Of a stretch of DNA of 40,701 bases, positions 26,041 to 34,412 are shown one piece after another; position 1 is the stretch's first letter; every line of letters starts with the position of its first letter. The notes beneath the pieces are model-generated. The model worked only from the letters and a program-made list of their open reading frames with translations. It was not told where the DNA came from and made no database searches. The stretch is from Candidatus Azobacteroides sp. Lineage in GTDB: Bacteria; Bacteroidota; Bacteroidia; Bacteroidales; WRGA01. The position numbers were made by a program, and so were the translations under genes. The DNA is taken from the NCBI GenBank assembly GCA_021201815.1, contig JAJQEC010000012.1, forward strand, positions 1-40,701, given 5' to 3'.

Positions 26041-26889
26041 TTACTTATTTCTTTTCCTTTCCAGTTCTATTTCCAGCTTACCGATATATAAACCATTCTT
26101 ACCGGCATGGGTAACTATGACATTTTTTCCTTCTGCGTTTTTTCTGATATCCGGCTCTTCCATAAAGGTATGCGAATGGCCGCCGATAATAATATCAATA
26201 TCCCGGGAAGCTTCTGCCAGTTTAATATCTTCCTGGTAACCTATATGGGAAATGCAAACTACTAGGTCACATTTTCCTTTATTTTTTAAAAAAGAGGCTG
26301 TTTTATTTGCCGAGTCAATAGCCGGAAGATACTTCATTCCTTCATAATTTCGCTTTTGTACCAGGCCTTGGGGATTTACACCGATACCGGTTATACCAAT
26401 CTTTATATTATCTTTTTTAATAATAAGATATTCGCTGGTTTTTCCCTCCAGCACAGTTCCTGTAAAATTATAGTTGCAGACCACAACGGGTGGATATACT
26501 ATTTGGAGTAAGTCCCTAAGAAAGTCTAATCCGTTGTCAAACTCATGATTTCCTAATGTCACGGCGTCATATTGAAGTCGGTTTAAGGCTTCGGCTTCCA
26601 CTTTTCCTTTAAAGATATTGAAGTAGGGAGTCCCTTGTACAAAATCTCCTGCATCCAGCAGTAGGACGTTTTTCTCTATCCTGCGGATGCTGTCTATAAT
26701 GGCTTCCCGGTTAATAATACCTGCTTTCTCTGCATATTCTTTGTCAGATACGGGAAATGCGTCTATCCGGCTATGGGTATCGTTTGTATGAAGAATAACC
26801 AGTCTTTTCTGTGCAAACGTACAGAGAAATAAGGAAACAAATATAAAAAAACAAATCCACCGGTTATATATCCTTTTGTTTTGATTCAT
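26041..26889 (-). CDS. 5'-nucleotidase N-terminal metallophosphatase domain, separate gene
   Basis: The 282-residue protein has a signal peptide (about residues 10-27) followed by a calcineurin-like metallophosphatase domain. Metal-site motifs are complete: NDTHSRID (Asp37, His39), DAGDFVQGTP (Asp79, Asp82), GNHEFD (Asn114, His115), CISHIGY and GGHSHT. This equals the N-terminal half of UshA-type 5'-nucleotidases, which removes phosphate from external nucleotides. The substrate-binding C-terminal half is encoded by the gene just before it in the operon (three-base gap), so domain order is the reverse of the usual one-chain enzyme. The two proteins probably work together in the periplasm. Confidence 0.93.
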   Translation of the reverse strand: MNQNKRIYNRWICFFIFVSLFLCTFAQKRLVILHTNDTHSRIDAFPVSDKEYAEKAGIINREAIIDSIRRIEKNVLLLDAGDFVQGTPYFNIFKGKVEAEALNRLQYDAVTLGNHEFDNGLDFLRDLLQIVYPPVVVCNYNFTGTVLEGKTSEYLIIKKDNIKIGITGIGVNPQGLVQKRNYEGMKYLPAIDSANKTASFLKNKGKCDLVVCISHIGYQEDIKLAEASRDIDIIIGGHSHTFMEEPDIRKNAEGKNVIVTHAGKNGLYIGKLEIELERKRNK

Positions 26890-26892
26890 AGT

Positions 26893-27648
26893 TTATTCGA
26901 TAGTGATACGTCCGTCCGTAGCTGCATATATTTCTTCCCCGTATTCCGATCTTTTCTTTATATATCCTGTGATGTAATCTCTTAAAAGTACACCTGTCGG
27001 AACGATAGAATTGGCATGTACCAATGCATCCATACCATCATTTCCTTCAGCCAGGTAATCCAATGTAATAATAGTATATGTCTTATTGTCATCCAGTGGT
27101 TGGGAATCGATAAGTGCTTCTTTTAATTTATTATTTTCGATCGTTATTTTTGCATTCCAGGAAATACCTCCTCCTCCGGCTTTTGCATATTCTTCAAGAA
27201 GCATTCTCAAATATCTTCCTTCAATTTCCAGCAGTACAAGCTCATTTTCGAAAGGATACGTACTGAATAGATCTCCTGTGGTAATTTCACCTTTATAGAT
27301 GGGCGCTCTGTGACCCTCTACATTCATAAGGGCGAGATCTATGGAATAATTCAGCTCTTTCTGGGCCGGGAAATTTTTCATTACATCTGCAGTAAAATTA
27401 GTCAAAAGACTTTCCGGTTTTCCCGGATACATATCTTCTGCGGCATACCCGTTTATTTCGTTCATAATCTGATCTAATATTACCTGATACTCTGCCAGCC
27501 ATTATGTTGTTTCCGGACTTGGATGTAGAGTTTTATCCACAGAAATATAAGAGCCTTTTATCGATGAAAGCTGGTAAATACCATGTTTGCTGCAGGAAAT
27601 AAAAATAACGAATAACAGCAGGAAGCTGAAGTTGCGAATTGCTTTTAT
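26893..27648 (-). pseudogene. 5'-nucleotidase C-terminal domain lipoprotein with in-frame TAA and lost start
   Basis: From 27465 an intact frame of 190 residues encodes a 5'-nucleotidase C-terminal (substrate-binding) domain: ALMNVEGHRAPIYKGEITTG, LEIEGRYLRMLLEEYAKAGGGGIS and ITLDYLAEGNDGMDAL. The same frame extends upstream through a TAA at 27502-27504 to a lipoprotein signal (KAIRNFSFLLLFVIFISC). The signal is preceded by ATA at 27646-27648 where an ATG is expected. The upstream ATG at 27668-27670 is out of frame. The ancestral gene therefore made a lipid-anchored partner for the metallophosphatase, and two base changes seem to have disabled it. The downstream ATG at 27463-27465 could still give an unexported domain. 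The gene follows the EEP gene by about 55 bp. Confidence 0.83.
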
Positions 27649-27703
27649 ATAACTAATTGTTAATTGCATAATGTGATATCGTTAATAAATTAGTGGTTCG
27701 GAA

Positions 27704-28756
27704 TTATTTCTCTTCTCCTTTATAATATTTTATAAGATAAACCAATACCGGAAAGTGGTCGCTATATCCGTTCAGAAATAGATTTCCACTGTGTGTCCGG
27801 AGCGGATAACCTTTATATTGTCCTTCTTTCTGGATTAAAAAATTCCTGTTAAAGATTTCTGCTTTCCAGAACTGAAATGTAGTTCTGTCTTCACTAAGCA
27901 TATTTCCTGAAAGAAGAATCTGGTCAAACAAACTCCATTTACCCTGATAACCAATTGTTCCGATACCTTTGGAAAAAAAATCGGCCATCGGATTGAATAA
28001 CTCTGTTACATCGGTATCTTTCTTTTTTGCTTTTGCATTCAATACTTTTTTAACGCTTTCGTTGGTCGGATCATCATTCAGGTCGCCCATGATAATTACT
28101 TTAGCCTCCGGGTCAGCGTTTCGTATGGAATCATGAATCTGTTTGTTCAGATTGGCTGCTGCCACCCGTAAATAGCGGGACGCTTTTTCCCCGTTCCTGC
28201 GGGAAGGCCAGTGATTGACTATAAAATGAAACTTTTCACCATCCAGCAATCCGCTTACTAATAAAGGATCTCTTGTCCTGAATTCCGGCTGCTCGGGAAT
28301 GGTAAGCCGGTATGATTGAGAAGAAGTAACCGTAAACATCTGCGGATTATATAATAACCCCACATCTACTCCTCGTATATCCGGAGAATCGTAATGAACA
28401 ACAGCTAAGTTTAAGGGAGCAAGGTCTCCGGTCTTTACCAGATCTTCCAGCACCTGCCTGTTTTCTACTTCCGCCACGCCGATCACAGCAGGTCCGTACG
28501 GACATACTTCTTTGCCCAGCAGGCTGATGACTTTTGCCATGTTATTGAGCTTAGCCTGGTATTTTTTTCCATCCCATTTTTTGTCTCCTGCAGGAGAATA
28601 TTCCAAATCATAATTTCCGTTTGAGTTAATGGTATCAAACAGATTTTCCAAATTGTAAAATGCGATAGAGTAGGGGATAAGCTTTTTGTTTTGTGCCTCT
28701 CCTGTGCCACAGATTGTAATTGCCAGAAAAAGAAAAATATAGTAGTGGTATTTCAT
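27704..28756 (-). CDS. Secreted endonuclease/exonuclease/phosphatase (EEP) family protein
   Basis: The 350-residue protein has a signal peptide (1-22) and an EEP (DNase I-like) domain. Catalytic motifs are present in order: Asn35 and Glu38 (FYNLENLFD), Glu96 (GVAEVENRQVL), Asn181-His182 (VNHWPSRR), Asp225 and Asn227 (GDLNDDP), and Ser332-Asp333-His334 (GYSDHFPV). Such secreted members cut nucleic acids or phosphodiesters. It is the first gene of the operon EEP, nucleotidase C-domain, nucleotidase N-domain, nucleoside permease. A set of three 11-bp-phased repeats at 28823-28851 lies 67 bp upstream and is shared with the divergent TonB receptor operon. Its substrate is inferred to be nucleic acid or nucleotide; a related group acts on sphingolipids or inositol phosphates, which cannot be excluded. 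Confidence 0.9.
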   Translation of the reverse strand: MKYHYYIFLFLAITICGTGEAQNKKLIPYSIAFYNLENLFDTINSNGNYDLEYSPAGDKKWDGKKYQAKLNNMAKVISLLGKEVCPYGPAVIGVAEVENRQVLEDLVKTGDLAPLNLAVVHYDSPDIRGVDVGLLYNPQMFTVTSSQSYRLTIPEQPEFRTRDPLLVSGLLDGEKFHFIVNHWPSRRNGEKASRYLRVAAANLNKQIHDSIRNADPEAKVIIMGDLNDDPTNESVKKVLNAKAKKKDTDVTELFNPMADFFSKGIGTIGYQGKWSLFDQILLSGNMLSEDRTTFQFWKAEIFNRNFLIQKEGQYKGYPLRTHSGNLFLNGYSDHFPVLVYLIKYYKGEEK

Positions 28757-28822
28757 ATCTTTATAAATTTCATGCTTTATATTGAATCCGGTTGCAAATT
28801 TCCGGGGAAAATCTTATTGCAT

Positions 28823-28851
28823 CATTAAGGAATGGTTACGATTTTGTGAAG
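28823..28851 (-). promoter_or_regulatory. Candidate Pho-box-like triplet upstream of the nuclease/nucleotidase operon
   Basis: On the minus strand the 7-mers CTTCACA, CGTAACC and CTTAATG are spaced exactly 11 bp apart (plus-strand positions 28845, 28834 and 28823). The same pattern is found before the TonB receptor (29431-29459) and the FN3 gene (38770-38798). PhoP/PhoB-type boxes in Bacillus and cyanobacteria are TTAACA/CTTAACC repeats with the same 11-bp phase. Regulation by phosphate is inferred. Confidence 0.6.
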
Positions 28852-28894
28852 AAGCGCATATCCGATGTATTCCAATGAGGGTGGTTGCTTGGTT

Positions 28895-28958
28895 AATGTG
28901 CCAATATGCCAATGAGCCAATATAATAATGTGATAATATGCTAATGTGCAAATGTGAT
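28895..28958. repeat. Eight contiguous 8-bp units (AATGTGCC-like)
   Basis: Eight units follow without gaps: AATGTGCC, AATATGCC, AATGAGCC, AATATAAT, AATGTGAT, AATATGCT, AATGTGCA, AATGTGAT. They lie 43 bp upstream of the phased triplet of the minus-strand operon. A related array in opposite orientation precedes the plus-strand operon (29372-29411). Confidence 0.85.
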
Positions 28959-28998
28959 AATAAGAGCATGTGGTATATACCCATCTGTGTGTGGTTAT

Positions 28999-29070
28999 CT
29001 CACTGATAAGCCACGGAGTGGCGCCATGTTATTAGCCGTGAGGCCTCAGCCCACGGTACTTAAATTAGCT
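28999..29070. repeat. GC-richer palindromic intergenic element
   Basis: In an AT-rich gap, this stretch is unusually GC-rich. It contains CCACGG and CCGTG/CCCACGG arms, plus the perfect palindrome TGAGGCCTCA (29039-29048). It looks like a dispersed palindromic repeat; no gene is present. Confidence 0.4.
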
Positions 29071-29204
29071 ACGCTGAACGTTGTTTGATGATATTTCCTG
29101 CCGGGTATTATAGAGGATAGGGCAGGGTAGGATTAAAAATAAATTCAACAATATTGATGGGTTAGATATATGACTGTAAAATAGGTCTGTATTCGTACCC
29201 CTGT

Positions 29205-29220
29205 CAAACTATATAGTTTG
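29205..29220. promoter_or_regulatory. Perfect 16-bp palindrome (possible operator)
   Basis: CAAACTATATAGTTTG is a perfect palindrome, and GTTTGAC follows as a partial second arm. It is framed by direct repeats CGTACCCCTGT (29194-29204) and CGTACCCTGT (about 29240-29249). It may bind a dimeric regulator in the divergent gap; no factor is known. Confidence 0.4.
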
Positions 29221-29371
29221 TTTGACCTTAAAAAGGATACGTACCCTGTTAAAATTCAGTGATTTAATTCGTAAGATTTCTTCTATTTACATGGAGGAAC
29301 AATATAATTTCTTTCCTTGATAAAACTCTTTTTTAATACATCTCTTATAAGATAAAATATACTTTCCGCTC

Positions 29372-29411
29372 CCACATTACCACATTACCACATTGGCACA
29401 GTAGCACATTC
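29372..29411. repeat. Five 8-bp units (CCACATTA-like), inverted relative to 28895-28958
   Basis: CCACATTA, CCACATTA, CCACATTG, GCACAGTA and GCACATTC follow without gaps. In reverse complement they read AATGTGG/AATGTGC, the same core as the left array. Relative to each divergent operon, the arrays have the same orientation and lie upstream of the phased triplets. Confidence 0.8.
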
Positions 29412-29430
29412 TCATATGGTATAAAATAAA

Positions 29431-29476
29431 TTTAATTTTTCCGTAACCGAATCTTAATATCGCTATTCTACTTTTG
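29431..29476 (+). promoter_or_regulatory. Candidate Pho-box-like triplet and -7 element of the TonB receptor operon
   Basis: The 7-mers TTTAATT (29431), CGTAACC (29442) and CTTAATA (29453) are spaced 11 bp apart. Nine bases later comes TACTTTTG (29469-29476), a match to the Bacteroidota -7 element TAnnTTTG. No -33 TTG is visible, which fits an activator-dependent promoter. The predicted transcript start lies about 35-40 bp before the ATG at 29520. Confidence 0.6.
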
Positions 29477-29519
29477 TTCGGGTTTAAAAATGTTAACTAT
29501 AGATACTAAAATTTATCCA

Positions 29520-32252
29520 ATGACTTTATTGAGGAAGAACTTTTTTACTTTTTTACTTTTTCTGTGTAGCTGCGGGGTTTTCTCACAAACAACTATATTA
29601 AAAGGAAAAATAGTAAGCAACCTGACAGGGCAACCGCTTGAACGAATCACTGTCCGTCTTGAAGAACAGGAAGAAATTGTCATGTCCCAATTTGACGGAA
29701 CGTTTTTATTTCAGCATCCTGCTCCGGGTGAGCAGACAGTCGTTATTCTTTCTCCGGAAACGGAAACGGTTTTCCTGAGAACCACTATTTTGTCGGATGC
29801 CGAAAATGATTTGGGAGAGATCCGGGTTTCGTTGGATCGCAGGAAAAATCTTCTGAATGAAAGTGCACTGGTATTAATTGATGAAGAATCCATCGGAGAG
29901 GAAGATTCATGGAATGATATGAATATCTCATCTCTGATGACTAATTCGAATGATATTTATTTATCGAATTCCGGCTATAACTTTTCCGCTATGCGTTTCA
30001 GGTTTCGTGGGTATGACTATCGCTATTCCAGTACCTATATTAATGGGGTAAACTTTAATGATGCGGAAAGAGGTGGGTTTAGCTTCGGGCTCATTGGCGG
30101 ACTGAACGATGCAACCCGTAACCGGGATGCTGTAGGTGCTTTGCAGCCTGCCTCTTTTACTTACGGACAAACCGGTGGTGTAGTGAATATTAATACTTCT
30201 GCCGGAAGTTTTGCTCCTGGGGGACGTATTGGTGCGGCTTATACTAACCGGAATTATAAACTCCGCGGGTCGGCGCTTTATTCTACCGGACTGATGTCCA
30301 ATGGATGGGCGTTTTCCGGTTCTCTGGCTTACCGCTGGGCGGATGAAGGGTTTGTAGAAGGAACTTTTTACAATAGTTTAGGCATTTTCTTCGGCACAGA
30401 AAAACAATTTAATGATCATCATTCGTTGTCTTTTACTTTTCTGGGTGCTCCTACGTAACGAGGTCAGCAAAGTGCGGCCCCCGCAGAAATCCAGGAACTC
30501 AAAGGACATTATTATAATTCCTACTGGGGATATCAGGATGGAGAAAAAAGAAACTCCCGGGTAGTAACAACATTTGAACCTACGGGTATCCTTTCTCATG
30601 TATGGAAAATAAATGAAGAAACAAAGCTGGTAACAGGCTTGGGATATAAATATACTACCTACGGTTCTACTGCCCTGAACCGGTATAATGGTTCTGATCC
30701 CCGTCCGGATTACTACCGTTATTTACCCAGCTATCAGTCTACTCCGGAAATGCAGGAGTATTACCGGGAAAAATGGCTTACGGACCCTACGGTCAGCCAG
30801 GTAAACTGGAACCGGCTGTATGAAGTAAACCGCCTGAACCAACCGGATGACAGGGGTTCGGTATATATTGTTGAAGAAAGGCATAATGACCAGTCAAATT
30901 TTACCCTGAATTCTACTTTTAATACGAAGCTTACGGACCGGATTTCTCTTACCGCAGGACTGGAAGGTAGAACTACCCGGGGCATGCATTATAAAACCGT
31001 AAGTGATTTATTGGGTGGCGACTTTTTTCTGGATGTAAACCAGTTTGCACAAACGGATTTCGGATATGATTCGGAACAAGCACAGTACGACCTGAATAAT
31101 CCGAACCGGAAAGCAACCGAAGGCGATCGGTTCGGCTACGATTATGATATATATGTGCATTCCGGAAATGCATGGTTTCAGAATGTACACCGCTACAATA
31201 AATGGGATATATTCTACGGGCATAAACTAACTTATACCAATTTTTACAGGAAAGGGCATATGCGGAACGGATTGGCTCCGGATAATTCTTATGGAAAAGG
31301 AGAAACCCATTCTTTTACGGACCAGGAAAGTAAATTCGGATTAACCTATAAATTAAGTGGAAAGCATATCTTCTCAGGAACTGTTTCCTACGCTACGCTT
31401 GCTCCGTTAACTTACAATGCTTATTTATCGCCTCGTGTGAAAGATGCGGTCATTCCCGACCTGAAAAGTGAAAGAGTTTTTTCTTCCGAAGTAAGTTATT
31501 CTTTATCTACTCCGTTGGTAACGGGTAAAATTACAGCTTACCAGACTAACTTTTACGATCAGGCCCGTATGTATAACCTGTATTATGATCTGGATGGAAC
31601 ATTCGTGAATTATGCATTAACAGGGATAGATAAAATCCACCGGGGACTGGAATTGGGAGTGGAAATAAAACTTAATTCCAATTTTACCCTTTCGGGTATC
31701 GGAACCATATCGGAATATTACTATAGTAACCGTCCGACCGGAACCATTAGTTATGAAAACGGGAGTGCAGAGGATAAGACGGAAACCGTTTATTTAAAGA
31801 ATTTTTACGTAGCCGGAACACCTCAGATGGCCGGAAACATCGGATTACATTATTTCAATAATTACTGGTTTCTGGATTTGAAACTGAATGGGTTCGACAG
31901 GACATATATTGACCTTTCACCGATGAAAAGAACCGAATCGGCCATCAGTAGCCTGGATGCCTATACATATGAGGAACTGGAGGAAATCGTAGCGAATGCT
32001 ACTAAACAGGAGAAATTTGCCGGTGGTGGAACACTTGATTTTTCCATAGGAAAAGTATTTCGTATCCAACGGAAGTATACCATGACCGTAAACCTGCAAT
32101 TTAATAACATATTGAATAATAAGAACCTGAAAACGGGAGGGTATGAGTATAACAGAATTGATACGGATGATGTGACATCCAATAAATTCCCATCTTATTA
32201 TTATTATGCACAGGGATTTAACTGTTATCTGAGTGCAGGATTCCGGTTTTAA
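29520..32252 (+). pseudogene. TonB-dependent outer-membrane receptor with in-frame TAA
   Basis: One frame of about 910 codons runs from 29520 to 32252, broken only by TAA at 30456-30458. The start at 29520 gives the signal peptide TLLRKNFFTFLLFLCSCGVFSQ; an earlier ATG at 29490 would sit almost on the predicted transcript start. Residues 22-105 form a carboxypeptidase-like regulatory beta domain (LKGKIVSNLTGQPLERITVRL). The plug domain follows (MRFRFRGYDYRYSSTYINGV, YGQTGGVVNINTSAG), then a large barrel that ends FNCYLSAGFRF. The stop falls at LGAPT(stop)RGQQS, a conserved barrel segment. It leads the cluster with the OB-like lipoprotein and the nucleases, so nucleic-acid fragments, nucleotides or a phosphate source are plausible ligands. 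A CAA to TAA change would explain the stop. Confidence 0.88.
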
Positions 32253-32291
32253 TTTTTATTCATGATAAACAAAATAATAACAAATAGAATT

Positions 32292-34343
32292 ATGAGACTT
32301 TTCAGACTAGGTTTTTTCTTTTTTATTCTTTCATCCGTCCTTTTTTCCTGTGATGAAAGGGATTTCGATATTCCGGCATTTGAAAATCCTCAATATGATG
32401 GGGAAGCTACTATGACCATCCTGGAATTTATTGAAAAATACCGTCACGTAGAAGATACGTTACGCATTACGGATGAAGACATTATTTCCGGATATATAAC
32501 AGCAAACGATATTTCGGGAAATATTTATAAACAAATAGTTATTCAGGACCATACGGCTGCTATGGTAATCAGCATAGACCAGACGAACCTTTATAATGAT
32601 TTTGTGGTAGGACAACTGGTATTTGTCGAATGTAAAGATTTATATGTAGGTAGAACTTACCAGATGTTGCAATTGGGGGAATACTATCAAAGTGGTAATT
32701 ATAGTCAGATTGGCCGGATGGACTGGCTGGTGGCAAAAAGTAAGATTCATAAAAGCGGCAGGCCCGATCCCACAGTTATTGAACCGGAAATTATTACAGC
32801 AGCGGATTATAGTAAACTTACAGATGAATATAATGTTGGAAAACTCTATAAACTTCAGGATGTAATGTTTAAGGATGCCGGAGAGAAGGTATTTGCTACG
32901 GATGCAGAGGTAAGCGGAAATGCCGTGGACAAAGTAGTTTATTTTGTGGAAAATCCTTCCAATACGGTTACTACCCGGAACAGTACCTATGCCGATTTTG
33001 CCAAACTTACTGTGCCGGAAGGAGTAGGAAGCCTGGTAGGAGTATTGTCTACTTATCTTGGTAACCCGCAATTTATGATGCGTTCTGCAGAAGATATTCT
33101 GGATTTTGATGAAGCAGAAGGAGCCGGAACAAAAGCATCTCCCTGGTCGGTTAATTATGCATTAACTCATCAGGAAGGAACAGCTGTAGGATGGATACAG
33201 GGGTATATCGTCGGAACCGTAGCTCCGGGTATCAATGAATCCAATCCGGTAACCGGTAATAGTAGTTTTATTTTTTCCGGTACGTTTATGAATAATACGG
33301 TTGTATTGGCAGAAACACCTAATGTGCAGGACTGGACAAAATGTGTAATTGTTAACCTGCCGGAAGGATCTGCCCTGAGAAGTCAGGTAAATCTTGCGGA
33401 CCATCCTTCTTTATTGGGACAACAGCTTTCTGTTACGGGAACACTGCAGAATTATCTGGGAGGAGCCGGAGTGGTAGTCCGTACAGGGAATACCGATGAA
33501 TTTGTCTCGGGAGACGGCTTGGCTGCCAACGGAGATGGTACCAAAGAAAATCCGTATACGGTCATAGGAGCTAAATCGAATCAGGGAGCTGCCGAAAATA
33601 ATAATTACAAATGGGTAACCGGATATGTGGTCGGTGTATATGAAACCGGTTCAAGTCCGTTTACACCAAGCTTTACCGCTCCTTTTTCAACAGTTTCTAA
33701 TCTGTTGCTTGCCGATTCTCCGGATGTAACAGAGCTTGCAAATTGTCTGACTGTACAGATACCTACCGGTACCATTAGGGATGACCTGAGCCCTGTAAAT
33801 AATCCGTCCATCCTGAAACAGAAAATAGCTGTTCAGGGATCACTGGAAACCTATTTTTCCATACCGGGAATTAAAAACCTACAAGGGTATGAGATCGATG
33901 GCAGCTCAGGAGGTGGAACTGACCCGGGGACCGATCCCGGAACAGGTACCGGACAATCTTCTTCCGAACCATTTTCTGTTGCTCAGGCAATTACCAATCA
34001 GGGAACTTCTTCCCAGACATGGACAAAAGGATATATTGTAGGATGCGTGAAAAACGGAATGAGTACAGTCAGCTCCGCGGATGACGTAATAATCGGGGTT
34101 ACTTCCGGTTGGGACAGTTATACCAATGTCATGATTGCGGATTCTCCTAATGAGACTAATTATACAAACTGTGTCATTGTAAATCTTCCTTCCGGCACTC
34201 CGTTGCGGTCTCAGGTAAACCTGTTTGATAACCCGGGAACATATCAGAAGACATTAACGGTAAGGGGTGTATTAAGAACTTATTTCGGACAATCCGGTCT
34301 TAGGGATTCGGCAGGCGAGACCGCTGACTTTATATTAGAATAA
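32292..34343 (+). CDS. Surface lipoprotein with DUF5689 and three DUF6359-type OB-like repeats
   Basis: The 683-residue product starts best at 32292, giving the lipoprotein signal MRLFRLGFFFFILSSVLFSC (Cys20) followed by DERDFD, an acidic export signal; an upstream ATG at 32262 adds ten residues. A DUF5689 region covers about 35-270 (ISGYITANDISGNIYKQIVI ... VGQLVFVECKDLYVG), with an OB-fold-like strand pattern. Three homologous repeats follow at about 275-400, 410-530 and 560-680. Each contains a GYIVG/GYVVG strand, a (V)IVNLP-type strand, a NP/HPSLL turn and a final (V)xGxLxxYxG strand. The linker before the last repeat is Gly/Asp/Pro-rich (SGGGTDPGTDPGTGTG). It starts ten bases after the TonB receptor stop, so it takes the place of a SusD-like partner. 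OB folds bind nucleic acids in secreted nucleases such as YhcR, so a DNA-capture role is a reasoned guess. Confidence 0.85.
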   Translation: MRLFRLGFFFFILSSVLFSCDERDFDIPAFENPQYDGEATMTILEFIEKYRHVEDTLRITDEDIISGYITANDISGNIYKQIVIQDHTAAMVISIDQTNLYNDFVVGQLVFVECKDLYVGRTYQMLQLGEYYQSGNYSQIGRMDWLVAKSKIHKSGRPDPTVIEPEIITAADYSKLTDEYNVGKLYKLQDVMFKDAGEKVFATDAEVSGNAVDKVVYFVENPSNTVTTRNSTYADFAKLTVPEGVGSLVGVLSTYLGNPQFMMRSAEDILDFDEAEGAGTKASPWSVNYALTHQEGTAVGWIQGYIVGTVAPGINESNPVTGNSSFIFSGTFMNNTVVLAETPNVQDWTKCVIVNLPEGSALRSQVNLADHPSLLGQQLSVTGTLQNYLGGAGVVVRTGNTDEFVSGDGLAANGDGTKENPYTVIGAKSNQGAAENNNYKWVTGYVVGVYETGSSPFTPSFTAPFSTVSNLLLADSPDVTELANCLTVQIPTGTIRDDLSPVNNPSILKQKIAVQGSLETYFSIPGIKNLQGYEIDGSSGGGTDPGTDPGTGTGQSSSEPFSVAQAITNQGTSSQTWTKGYIVGCVKNGMSTVSSADDVIIGVTSGWDSYTNVMIADSPNETNYTNCVIVNLPSGTPLRSQVNLFDNPGTYQKTLTVRGVLRTYFGQSGLRDSAGETADFILE

Positions 34344-34354
34344 TTTTAAAACAG

Positions 34355-34380
34355 GTATGACAGGAAACTGCCTGTCATAC
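34355..34380 (+). terminator. Perfect hairpin between the lipoprotein and adhesin-like genes
   Basis: GTATGACAGG and CCTGTCATAC form a ten-base perfect stem with a six-base loop. No T-run follows, so it may be an attenuator or RNA-processing site that sets expression of downstream genes rather than a full terminator. Confidence 0.55.
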
Positions 34381-34412
34381 GTTAAACCATATTTTTAACA
34401 AACAAAAATGTT

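Noticed and set aside
28895..28958. CRISPR array
   Set aside because: Units are 8 bp, contiguous and without spacers.
29490..29519. Upstream ATG as the TonB receptor start
   Set aside because: It is only about 13 bases after the predicted -7 element and adds ten residues before an otherwise normal signal peptide.
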